5,829 bases of DNA from CAZRUA01 sp964603125. Its GTDB lineage: Bacteria > Bacteroidota > Bacteroidia > B-17B0 > Aurantibacillaceae. The DNA is taken from assembly GCA_964603125.1 (NCBI GenBank), contig CAZRUA010000149.1, positions 1 to 5,829 on the forward strand. The letters are read 5' to 3'. The notes under the pieces are model-generated. The model saw only the letters and a list, made by a program, of their open reading frames with translations, had not been told where the DNA came from and searched no databases. Positions 1 to 5,829 of the stretch are shown piece by piece; position 1 is the first letter of the stretch, and each line of letters begins with the position of its first letter. The position numbers were made by a program, and so were the translations under genes.

Positions 1-595
1 AGCCAATACTTACAAAACCATTGTCGTGCATAGTATTATAAGGTATATTGAATTTTTTAATTTCTGTTTTTACATTTTCAAATGTCCAATCAAACAAAGG
101 ATGAACTTTAATAATTTGGTTAGCTTCGTCCCACTCAATGTTTTTCATATCAACTCTGTTTTCTGATTGTTCTGCTCTGATGCCTGTAATCCAAACGGTA
201 TAACCTTTTAAAGCTCTTTTAAGTGGCTCAACTTTTCTAATGTAACAGCATTCCTTTCTGTTTTCAACTGACTCATAAAAACTTGAAGGGCCTTTTTCTG
301 TTAGTAGTTTTTCAATTGCATTTGTTTGAGGGTAGAAAACTTTTATTTCCTTTTTGTAACGCTCAATTGTGCTTTGTAAAACCGTGTAAGTTTGAGGAAA
401 TAATCTTCCGGTATCTAATGTAAATAGATCAACATTCAAATTATTTGAGAATATATAATGAGTTAGCACTTGGTCTTCTAAGCCCAAACTGCTCGAAAAA
501 ACTACCTGTTCTGACTTAAGGGAAGAAAGCAAACTTAGAATTTCTTCGGCAGATTTATTCTTAATCAAGTTCTCTATTTGAATTAATTTTTCCAT
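1..595 (-). CDS. cysH: CysH, assimilatory APS/PAPS reductase, Fe-S type (3' end cut by window edge)
   Basis: Reduces adenylyl sulfate (or its 3'-phospho form) to sulfite in the cytoplasm, with thiol reductants such as thioredoxin as donor. I translated it from ATG at 595; 198 complete codons are visible before the left edge. Motifs in order: the PP-loop nucleotide-binding segment SSSLGLED (residues 34-41), LDTGRLFPQTY (60-70), the paired cysteines of KECCYIRKVEPL (114-125, Cys116-Cys117) and the GIRAEQSENR sulfate-binding type motif (138-147). The Cys-Cys pair marks the [4Fe-4S]-containing reductases, which mostly use APS; E. coli-type PAPS reductase lacks it. The fragment stops at FVSIG and the next base is T, fitting the Cys of the expected second SIGCxPC pair, so roughly 30-45 residues including the catalytic C-terminal Cys should lie outside. 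The start lies 2 bases after the upstream FNR stop, so it is probably co-transcribed. APS rather than PAPS as substrate is inferred from the cysteines only. Confidence 0.93.
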   Translation of the reverse strand, partial: MEKLIQIENLIKNKSAEEILSLLSSLKSEQVVFSSSLGLEDQVLTHYIFSNNLNVDLFTLDTGRLFPQTYTVLQSTIERYKKEIKVFYPQTNAIEKLLTEKGPSSFYESVENRKECCYIRKVEPLKRALKGYTVWITGIRAEQSENRVDMKNIEWDEANQIIKVHPLFDWTFENVKTEIKKFNIPYNTMHDNGFVSIG

Positions 596-597
596 TT

Positions 598-1608
598 TTA
601 AAAAGCGTTCACTCCGTTTACAGTTGTATATTTCATTGTGTACTTCACGCCAGGATTGATATATTTATATGCACTATGACTCATCAGTGCAGCTTCATGA
701 AAACCACAAAGAATAAGTTTTAGTTTGTTTTTGTAAGTATTAATATCTCCTATTGCGTAAATGCCTTCTATGTTAGTGCTGTAATCGTCGGTGTTTACTT
801 CAATCGCATTTTTATCAATATTTAAGCCCCAGGTCTCTATCGGGCCCAGTTTAGGACTTAGACCAAAAAGGGGAATTAGGTTATCTGCTTCTATAATTTT
901 TACCTCATTGGTTTTGATGTTTTTTGTTTCTACTATTTTAAGAGATTCGTCACCATCAACTTTTGTGAGATTTGTATTAAGTAATAAATCTATTTTATTT
1001 TGTTCGGCCAGGCTATAAACCTTACTCACACTATCCGGCGCTCCTCTAAACGATTCGCTACGATGAACAAGAGTAACTTTTTTAGCAAGGTTTGATAAAA
1101 ATATAGTCCAATCTAAAGCACTATCACCGCCTCCTGCAATTACAACATTTTTATCTCTATAAGCCTCTGGATCGAGTACCATATAAGATACACCTTTCCC
1201 GTTTTCAAAACGAGTAAGTCCATCGGCTTCAGGTTTTCTAGGTTCAAAACAACCTAAACCACCAGCTATTACTACAACTTTAGAGTTAATTTTAGTACCC
1301 ATGTTTGTAGTAAGAATAAAGTCTCTATCCGCAACTTTTACCAATGATTCAATACGTTCTCCTAAAGTATATACTGGATTAAATGGTTCGGCTTGTTTCA
1401 CTAAATTATCGATGAGTTCTTGAGCTAAAACAGTTGGAAAACCTGGTATATCGTAAATTGGTTTTTTTGGATAGATTTCGGATAATTGACCGCCCACTTG
1501 AGGCAAGTAGTCAATTAAGTGGCAGCGCATTTTTAAAAGGCCTGCTTCAAATATTGCAAAAAGTGCCACGGGTCCCGCACCTACAATAGCGATGTCTGTT
1601 GTTATCAT
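598..1608 (-). CDS. Ferredoxin-NADP reductase, thioredoxin-reductase-like (YumC/Chlorobium type)
   Basis: A 336-residue FAD flavoprotein that moves electrons between NADPH and ferredoxin; here it probably supplies the sulfite reductase. Visible parts: an N-terminal FAD dinucleotide fold with GAGPVA (10-15), the PQVGGQLSEIYPKKPIYDIPGFP segment typical of this FNR group (36-58; Gly39-Gly40, Pro55-Gly56), an NADP fold with GGGDSALDW (159-167) followed by HRSESFR (182-188), and the second FAD motif GIYAIGDI (282-289). The CxxC redox pair of true thioredoxin reductases is absent, which separates this protein from TrxB. Length matches the family (about 330-350), with a short C-terminal tail ending in VNGVNAF. 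Two small oddities: Ala15 replaces the usual third Gly of the FAD motif, and Ser184 replaces an Arg often found after His-Arg. It starts with ATG 4 bases after the upstream fusion gene and ends 2 bases before cysH. No ferredoxin gene is visible. Confidence 0.92.
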   Translation of the reverse strand: MITTDIAIVGAGPVALFAIFEAGLLKMRCHLIDYLPQVGGQLSEIYPKKPIYDIPGFPTVLAQELIDNLVKQAEPFNPVYTLGERIESLVKVADRDFILTTNMGTKINSKVVVIAGGLGCFEPRKPEADGLTRFENGKGVSYMVLDPEAYRDKNVVIAGGGDSALDWTIFLSNLAKKVTLVHRSESFRGAPDSVSKVYSLAEQNKIDLLLNTNLTKVDGDESLKIVETKNIKTNEVKIIEADNLIPLFGLSPKLGPIETWGLNIDKNAIEVNTDDYSTNIEGIYAIGDINTYKNKLKLILCGFHEAALMSHSAYKYINPGVKYTMKYTTVNGVNAF

Positions 1609-1612
1609 TATT

Positions 1613-3082
1613 TTAAAATATTAATCGTTTTAGACTTAAAATTATTACTACAATTCCAACCAAAATCATAATAGCTTTTGTTGGAATTTTATTTGCTAAG
1701 TACGCAGCTATTGGTGCTGCTATTAAACCTCCTATTATTAAACCTATTATTATTGCCCAATGGGTTAAACCTATTAATGTGATAAAGGTTAAGGAACTTG
1801 ATAAGGCGATGAAGAACTCGGCTAGATTTACCGAACCAATTGTGTACCTTGGATTTCTACCTCTTGCTATTAATGTTGATGATACAATCGGGCCCCAGCC
1901 TCCACCACCAATCGAATCGAGAAAACCACCTATAATGGCTAATGGAAATATTTTTTTGATTTTGCTTCGTACTTTATCATTTTTTAAAGCTTTTAATAGT
2001 ATGATAACACCAAGTATTAATGTATAAACAGATACAATTGGCTTGATGATATAGTTGTACTGTTCAAATGAAGATAGTATATACGCGCCCAATATGGCTC
2101 CAATAACACCAGGGATTAATAAACTTTTGAATAACTTGGTGTTAACGTTACCAAATTTTAAGTGCATTAATCCAGAGGCACCACTGGTGAAAACTTCGGA
2201 AGCATGCACACTTGCACTAGATGACGTAGGGCTAATACCAAACGATAATAAGAAGGTAGTAGCAGTAACACCATATGCCATTCCTAAAGCTCCATCTATC
2301 ATTTGAGCAACAAAGCCAGCTAATATGTAAAGTAAGATTGAAGAATCGATGTTTTCAGCAATTTTTGTAGCATAACCACCAATTATACTTGGAGGTAGAA
2401 AGTAGCAAAATAAATAACCAAGAATAATTAAACTGGGTACAGATAAACTATAAATCCAAATGCGTGTTTTGGATAAGCGATTTTTTTGTTTGATTCCTTT
2501 TTTAGCTAGTACAGAAGTAATTTCATTTAATTGCTCTACTTTTTTTGAGAAATCTCCGTTCAAGTATTTTCTAACTTGTGTTAAGTTTTCAATAGATTCA
2601 TTAATGCTTTCAGGGAAAGCTTCTTCAAATGTTTCTCTGATTCTTTTAGCTAAGGTTGGTGATTTTCCATTTGTACTAACAGCTATTTTTACATTTCCTT
2701 TTTGAACAATGGATCCTAAGTAAAAGTCGCATTGTTCAGGGGTATCAGCTACATTGGCTAAAATGTTTTTTTGTTCGGCTAATTGCTTTATTTTTAAACT
2801 TGTTACTTTATCATTAATAGCACTAATTACAAAATCTATATTATCTAAATCTGTTTCTTCAAATGTTTTTTCAATAAGCAAAACATTGTTTGATGTTTTG
2901 CTTATTTCTTTTATTTCATCTGATATTGATGTTGCAATTAATTTTATTTGTGTGTTAGGACTATTGTTGAGTATAGCCGTAATTTTTTCGAGACCAACTT
3001 TTCCACCGCCTATGATTAAAACTTTGAAGTTTTCAAGTTTTAAAAAAATTGGAAATAATTTATTTTGCGTTTCCGTTTGCAT
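1613..3082 (-). CDS. Fusion: siroheme synthase (precorrin-2 dehydrogenase/ferrochelatase) + TauE/SafE (TSUP) transporter
   Basis: A single uninterrupted 489-residue frame with two modules. Residues 1-196 match the Met8/CysG N-terminal family, which oxidises precorrin-2 to sirohydrochlorin with NAD and inserts iron to give siroheme. Seen here are the FPIFLKLE start, the NAD-binding GGGKVG (25-30), NVADTPEQCDF (110-120) with Asp113 at the place of the family's catalytic Asp, STNGKSPTLAKRIRE (136-150), and the helical dimerisation region to about 196. Residues about 207-489 are a TSUP membrane transporter with about eight or nine hydrophobic segments and the two related half-repeats GFVAQMIDGALGMAYG (256-271) and GGFLDSIGGGGWGP (385-398). 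The family carries sulfite, sulfate or organosulfur anions. No Met lies between the last Met8 residues and Met261, inside the first repeat, so a separate ATG-started transporter is unlikely. The enzyme part must face the cytoplasm. The start ATG overlaps the DUF2490 gene by 23 bases. Direction and substrate of transport cannot be read from sequence; sulfite export is my preferred guess from context. Confidence 0.93.
   Translation of the reverse strand: MQTETQNKLFPIFLKLENFKVLIIGGGKVGLEKITAILNNSPNTQIKLIATSISDEIKEISKTSNNVLLIEKTFEETDLDNIDFVISAINDKVTSLKIKQLAEQKNILANVADTPEQCDFYLGSIVQKGNVKIAVSTNGKSPTLAKRIRETFEEAFPESINESIENLTQVRKYLNGDFSKKVEQLNEITSVLAKKGIKQKNRLSKTRIWIYSLSVPSLIILGYLFCYFLPPSIIGGYATKIAENIDSSILLYILAGFVAQMIDGALGMAYGVTATTFLLSFGISPTSSSASVHASEVFTSGASGLMHLKFGNVNTKLFKSLLIPGVIGAILGAYILSSFEQYNYIIKPIVSVYTLILGVIILLKALKNDKVRSKIKKIFPLAIIGGFLDSIGGGGWGPIVSSTLIARGRNPRYTIGSVNLAEFFIALSSSLTFITLIGLTHWAIIIGLIIGGLIAAPIAAYLANKIPTKAIMILVGIVVIILSLKRLIF
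3060..3082 (-). other. 23-base coding overlap of DUF2490 and the siroheme synthase-transporter fusion
   Basis: The fusion gene's ATG (3082-3080) lies inside the last codons of the DUF2490 gene, whose TAA is at 3062-3060, in a different frame. The downstream frame begins MQTETQNKLFPIF and its family-conserved part starts about at Phe10, so the start is well placed and the overlap is probably real. A shorter start would remove part of the conserved N-terminus. This points to coupled translation of the two genes. Confidence 0.7.
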
Positions 3083-3785
3083 GTTCGATGGTGTGATTAA
3101 AATTTACGCGTATAACATTTGTTTTATTTAGAAATGTTGAGTTGTTCGAGCTTTGAATTAACTTCATATAAAGTAATTGTAATTGTATTTTTTCAGTTAA
3201 TTCGAGCAATAGCCCTGAGTATAATCTGTTTTGGTCGAAAGCGTTATACTCTATTATTTTTCCTGCATTTAACATAACTTCATTACCGATTATAATGTTT
3301 AATTGAGAACTTTTAATTTTTGTTATGGGATAGCTTAAGTCAAGTTTAAATCGAAAGCGCCAGTTAAAGTTGTTTTCTTTTTTATTATTCTTTACATTGG
3401 TAAACTCAATAAATCTTTGTTCGATTCGTATACGTTCATTTGTTTTTAATTTATTAAAGATTTGATTATTTGTAATCTCTTCCCAAATCCTATGTTCTCC
3501 TCTTGTTTTTAAGTTGGATGTAAAAAATCGAAAGTGGGCATAGCCTGATGCAAAAGAAAGATTAGTATTCAACTTTTTTTGCACACCAGCGCGAATAGCC
3601 ATTTGCATTGGTGTTTTCAACCATTCCTTTGTTCTAAATTGGAAGTCGGAATTAATATACCATTTTTCATTTAGTTTTATTTGATTCTGGTAAGCAGACC
3701 AAATCATTCTTTCTTGTTTTGCAACTTGTGAATTGCCGAGAATAAATGATAGTAATAGACTTATTGTAAAGATGAATTGACGCAT
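3060..3785 (-). CDS. DUF2490 family secreted protein, probable outer-membrane beta-barrel
   Basis: A 241-residue protein of unknown function. Residues 1-19 form a signal peptide: Arg2, a hydrophobic core ISLLLSFILG, and a likely cleavage after Ser19 before Gln20, a common arrangement in Bacteroidota. The rest shows alternating polar/hydrophobic strands and DUF2490 hallmarks: HRIWEE (98-103), RIRIEQRF (118-125), RFRFKLDLSYP (143-153), NEVMLNAG (168-175) and FDQNRLYSGL (183-192). These fit an outer-membrane barrel of about 10-12 strands, but the final residues (HANGNAK) do not end in the classic aromatic. The ATG at 3785 shares its A with the stop of the methyltransferase gene (TAATG), and its 3' end overlaps the next gene by 23 bases, so translation of the three genes is probably coupled. 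It is the only exported product among cytoplasmic and inner-membrane sulfur genes. A role in sulfur-compound passage across the outer membrane is speculation; family membership is fairly certain. Confidence 0.85.
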   Translation of the reverse strand: MRQFIFTISLLLSFILGNSQVAKQERMIWSAYQNQIKLNEKWYINSDFQFRTKEWLKTPMQMAIRAGVQKKLNTNLSFASGYAHFRFFTSNLKTRGEHRIWEEITNNQIFNKLKTNERIRIEQRFIEFTNVKNNKKENNFNWRFRFKLDLSYPITKIKSSQLNIIIGNEVMLNAGKIIEYNAFDQNRLYSGLLLELTEKIQLQLLYMKLIQSSNNSTFLNKTNVIRVNFNHTIEHANGNAK

Positions 3786-3787
3786 TA
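3783..3787 (-). other. TAATG stop-start overlap coupling SUMT to DUF2490
   Basis: On the minus strand the TAA of the methyltransferase and the ATG of the DUF2490 gene share one A. No Shine-Dalgarno sequence precedes the ATG, so reinitiation by the terminating ribosome is the likely way this gene is translated. The coordinates are read directly; the coupling is inferred. Confidence 0.8.
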
Positions 3788-4552
3788 GTTTAATGAGTAG
3801 TTAATTTGCTTACTATATGTTTCAAAGCTTTTGTGTTGTTTCACAACTTCACCTATAACAATAATTGCAGGCGATTTTATTTTGCTTGTTACAGCCAATT
3901 CATAAATAGTGTCAATTGTTCCTACAACTTCTTTTTGTGTTGGTAATGAACCGTCTTGAATAATTGCAACCGGCGTTTTGTTTTTGTTTAAATTTTTGAA
4001 AACGTTTGTTATTTCATTTAATTTATTTAATCCCATTAATATTACTAATGTGGTATTTGTTTTAGCAGCGGTTAAAATATCTTTTGATAGTTCGTTAGAT
4101 TTTGTTGTACCAGTGATCACCCAAAAACTTTCGCTTGAATTGCGATGAGTAACTGGTATTCCTGCCAAAGCAGGAACAGCTACTGAGCTTGAAATCCCGG
4201 GAATTACTTCTGTTTTAATGTTGAACAAATCAGCATAGTTAATTTCTTCTTGCCCTCTTCCAAATACAAATGAATCTCCACCTTTTAAACGTACAACATG
4301 ACCGTGAGTATAAGCCATATCAACTATGAGTGTATTTATTTGTTCTTGTGAGTAAGCATGATTGCTGTTTCTTTTACCAACGTAGATTTTTAAAGCTTCT
4401 TTAGGAGCAAAGTTTAATAATTCTTGATTAACCAATGCGTCGTATAGAACAACATTAGCTTTTTTTAAGGCATTTAAACCTTTTAAGGTGATTAGCTCAA
4501 TGTCACCTGGTCCTGCACCAACTAAGGATATTTGCGGTATTGCTTTTGTCAT
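3785..4552 (-). CDS. cobA: Uroporphyrinogen-III C-methyltransferase (SUMT, CobA/CysG C-terminal type)
   Basis: A 255-residue cytoplasmic enzyme that uses two S-adenosylmethionines to methylate uroporphyrinogen III at C2 and C7, giving precorrin-2, the first committed step to siroheme. Family signatures are clear: VGAGPGDIELITLKG (11-25), the YDALV element (37-41), YVGKR (57-61), RLKGGDSFVFGRGQEE (88-103, SAM-binding GGD with the FGRG loop) and VIPGISSSVAVPALAGIPVTHR (116-137). Length equals stand-alone SUMT, with neither a HemD nor a CysG N-terminal domain attached; the later steps are on the fusion protein two genes downstream. Its ATG lies 1 base after the sulfite reductase stop, and its TAA overlaps the next ATG as TAATG. 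There is no Shine-Dalgarno sequence before it, only A-rich sequence, as usual in flavobacteria. With siroheme as the product and the reductase next door, sirohaem supply is a far better explanation than cobalamin synthesis. Confidence 0.95.
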   Translation of the reverse strand: MTKAIPQISLVGAGPGDIELITLKGLNALKKANVVLYDALVNQELLNFAPKEALKIYVGKRNSNHAYSQEQINTLIVDMAYTHGHVVRLKGGDSFVFGRGQEEINYADLFNIKTEVIPGISSSVAVPALAGIPVTHRNSSESFWVITGTTKSNELSKDILTAAKTNTTLVILMGLNKLNEITNVFKNLNKNKTPVAIIQDGSLPTQKEVVGTIDTIYELAVTSKIKSPAIIVIGEVVKQHKSFETYSKQINYSLN

Positions 4553-4553
4553 T

Positions 4554-5829
4554 TTAGTTTAATTGATAGTTGTTTTCTTTTGAGTATTTCTTAGCCAAGT
4601 ATGAAAAAGATTGCGCTTGTGTGAAATAGTTTTCAGCGAATTCTTTGCTTGGTTCATTCTGATTTATTTGTAATACCAAGTCTTTAAAAGTTCCGTTGAT
4701 TTTTATTAATCCTGAATTAACTATATGTGTATCGAAATCGTTTATTAAAGTATAGTGAGTGTTTACATGTATATTTTCTTTTAACAATAAAGCTTTTGCA
4801 GTATGAATAAAAGAAGCATAGCTGTAATAAATACTATCACCGTATTGCTTATTTTCAAAGGCTTCTGCACTCCAAGCTAATTTTTCCTCGGCTTCATAAA
4901 ATAAAGTTTGAACTAAATCGATTATAACTCCAGCACATTCACCAACACCAATAGCTGTTTGGAATTTTTCGTATGCACCCCAATCCAAATAATCAGTATC
5001 TATTAAAGTTGTATTATCTGCTAATGGTTTTAGTAACTGATAAAAATAGTCTTTCCCTTGTCTGTCGTAGTATGAATTAAAATATTCACCTTCGACTGAA
5101 TTTTTTTCTAAATCGTTAAATAAGGTTCTTAAAATATCAGGAGCTCTTTTACTTGCAATTTTAATTACCTTGTCTGCTATTCTTCCTTTTCCATCTCCTA
5201 GAGTACCTCCTCCTAAAAGTAATTGTACCGCTGGTACAACAGTTGTTCCTACTTTAAATGAACTTCCGTGAAAACCAATTTGCGCTAAACCATGCTGTCC
5301 GCAAGAATTCATGCAACCGCTTATTTTAATTTTAATATCACGGTTATAGATTAAATCTGGAAATTCGGCATAAATTACTTTTTCCAGTTCAACAGGGATA
5401 TTGGTGCTGTTTGAAATAGCTAAGTTACAAGTGTCAGTTCCTGGACAAGCTGTTATATCGCCTACCGAATCGAAACCAGGTGTAGCCAAATCAATTGCAT
5501 CTAGTTCTTGAAACAATGAAGTAAGTGCATTTTCTTGAACGAATTTTAATAAAAATCCTTGATTGATAGTAATTCTAAAATCTTGTGAGTTGGCGTATTT
5601 TTCTATTATTTGAGCAAGTTGCCTTGCTTTGCTAGTTGAGATATTACCCAAAACTATTTTAATATATACACCGAAAAATCCTTTTTGTTTTTGTGCGAAT
5701 GTATTTGTTTTCAACCATTTCAAGTACTTTTCTTCGTTTTCTACTTTTATCGAATTATTAATCAATTTACGTTCCGGAGTTGTATTGTTCACAGTTGATA
5801 AATCAGTTTTATATGTTTTGTTTAAAACC
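4554..5829 (-). CDS. Assimilatory sulfite reductase, siroheme/[4Fe-4S] hemoprotein with HEPN-like C-terminal domain (5' end cut by window edge)
   Basis: Reduces sulfite to sulfide with six electrons, probably from ferredoxin. Only the C-terminal part of a protein of about 700 residues is present. The frame stays open through the right edge, so the GTG at 5792 is not a convincing start: 12 more codons (VLNKTYKTDLST) continue upstream, and the family's N-terminal half is missing. Counting from that GTG, a ferredoxin-like subdomain begins near 25 with the FAQKQKGFFGV element (32-42). The cluster/siroheme cysteines are CPGTDTC (116-122) and CMNSC (160-164), and LLLGGGTLGDGKGRIADKV (191-209) is the conserved C-terminal siroheme-domain stretch. 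Residues about 290-405 are helical and HEPN-like (SYASFIHTAKALLL, 324-337) but contain no arginine. The nitrite reductase of the same fold is the alternative; the siroheme genes, FNR and CysH in the same operon favour sulfite. It ends 1 base before the methyltransferase start. Confidence 0.92.
   Translation of the reverse strand, partial: VLNKTYKTDLSTVNNTTPERKLINNSIKVENEEKYLKWLKTNTFAQKQKGFFGVYIKIVLGNISTSKARQLAQIIEKYANSQDFRITINQGFLLKFVQENALTSLFQELDAIDLATPGFDSVGDITACPGTDTCNLAISNSTNIPVELEKVIYAEFPDLIYNRDIKIKISGCMNSCGQHGLAQIGFHGSSFKVGTTVVPAVQLLLGGGTLGDGKGRIADKVIKIASKRAPDILRTLFNDLEKNSVEGEYFNSYYDRQGKDYFYQLLKPLADNTTLIDTDYLDWGAYEKFQTAIGVGECAGVIIDLVQTLFYEAEEKLAWSAEAFENKQYGDSIYYSYASFIHTAKALLLKENIHVNTHYTLINDFDTHIVNSGLIKINGTFKDLVLQINQNEPSKEFAENYFTQAQSFSYLAKKYSKENNYQLN

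Noticed and set aside
598..1608. Thioredoxin reductase (TrxB)
   Set aside because: The CxxC redox pair is missing, and the PQVGGQL and IYDIPGFP segments and the C-terminal extension belong to TrxR-like ferredoxin-NADP reductases.
2300..2500. A frameshift or lost stop creating the Met8-TSUP fusion artificially
   Set aside because: The linker (about residues 196-257) reads as sensible lysine-rich then hydrophobic protein in one frame, and no ATG or separate start is available for the transporter. An assembly error cannot be fully excluded but nothing in the sequence suggests it.
2754..3131. Plus-strand open frame of 125 codons and shorter plus-strand frames at 791-1018, 1779-2027, 2055-2306 and 2460-2705
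   Set aside because: They lie antisense to strongly conserved enzyme and transporter genes, have no family resemblance or ribosome-binding signal, and are expected by chance in AT-rich coding DNA.
4554..5829. Nitrite reductase (NirA) for nitrate assimilation
   Set aside because: The fold is shared and the sequence alone does not separate them, but every recognisable neighbour serves sulfate reduction or siroheme synthesis, and no nitrate gene is present.
3060..5829. Cobalamin biosynthesis cluster, suggested by the CobA-type methyltransferase
   Set aside because: No other corrin-ring genes are present, and the precorrin-2 dehydrogenase/ferrochelatase directs precorrin-2 to siroheme.
1..5829. 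Promoters, terminators, riboswitches, tRNAs, CRISPR arrays, insertion sequences
   Set aside because: Coding sequence is continuous with gaps of at most 4 bases; I saw no inverted repeats with T-runs between genes, no repeat array and no transposase.

Overview
The window looks like part of the chromosome of a Bacteroidota bacterium, most likely a flavobacterium. It is strongly AT-rich, start codons sit behind A-rich stretches with no recognisable Shine-Dalgarno sequence, and the proteins resemble flavobacterial families: a HEPN-tailed siroheme reductase, a DUF2490 outer-membrane protein and a thioredoxin-reductase-like ferredoxin-NADP reductase. All six genes lie on the minus strand, so transcription runs from the right edge to the left edge. 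The sequence is coding almost end to end: the largest gap between genes is 4 bases, so there is no room for an internal promoter, terminator or RNA gene between genes.

In transcription order the genes are as follows. (1) 5829-4554: the C-terminal part of a siroheme/[4Fe-4S] sulfite reductase with a HEPN-like tail, running in through the right edge. (2) 4552-3785: uroporphyrinogen-III C-methyltransferase. (3) 3785-3060: a secreted DUF2490-family protein, probably an outer-membrane beta-barrel. (4) 3082-1613: a two-part protein joining a precorrin-2 dehydrogenase/ferrochelatase (Met8/CysG N-terminal type) to a TauE/SafE (TSUP) membrane transporter. (5) 1608-598: a thioredoxin-reductase-like ferredoxin-NADP reductase. 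(6) 595-1: an iron-sulfur type CysH (APS/PAPS reductase), cut by the left edge.

Together they make an assimilatory sulfate-reduction operon. CysH releases sulfite from activated sulfate. The siroheme reductase reduces sulfite to sulfide, probably with electrons passed from NADPH through the FNR and a ferredoxin that is not encoded here. The methyltransferase and the Met8 domain make the siroheme the reductase needs. The transporter half of gene 4 could export excess sulfite or move sulfate. Sulfate activation (CysD/CysN) is not in the window.

The most interesting points are the fusion of a siroheme-making enzyme to a membrane sulfur-anion transporter, an outer-membrane protein translationally interlocked inside the operon, and a HEPN domain without RNase residues on the end of the sulfite reductase.
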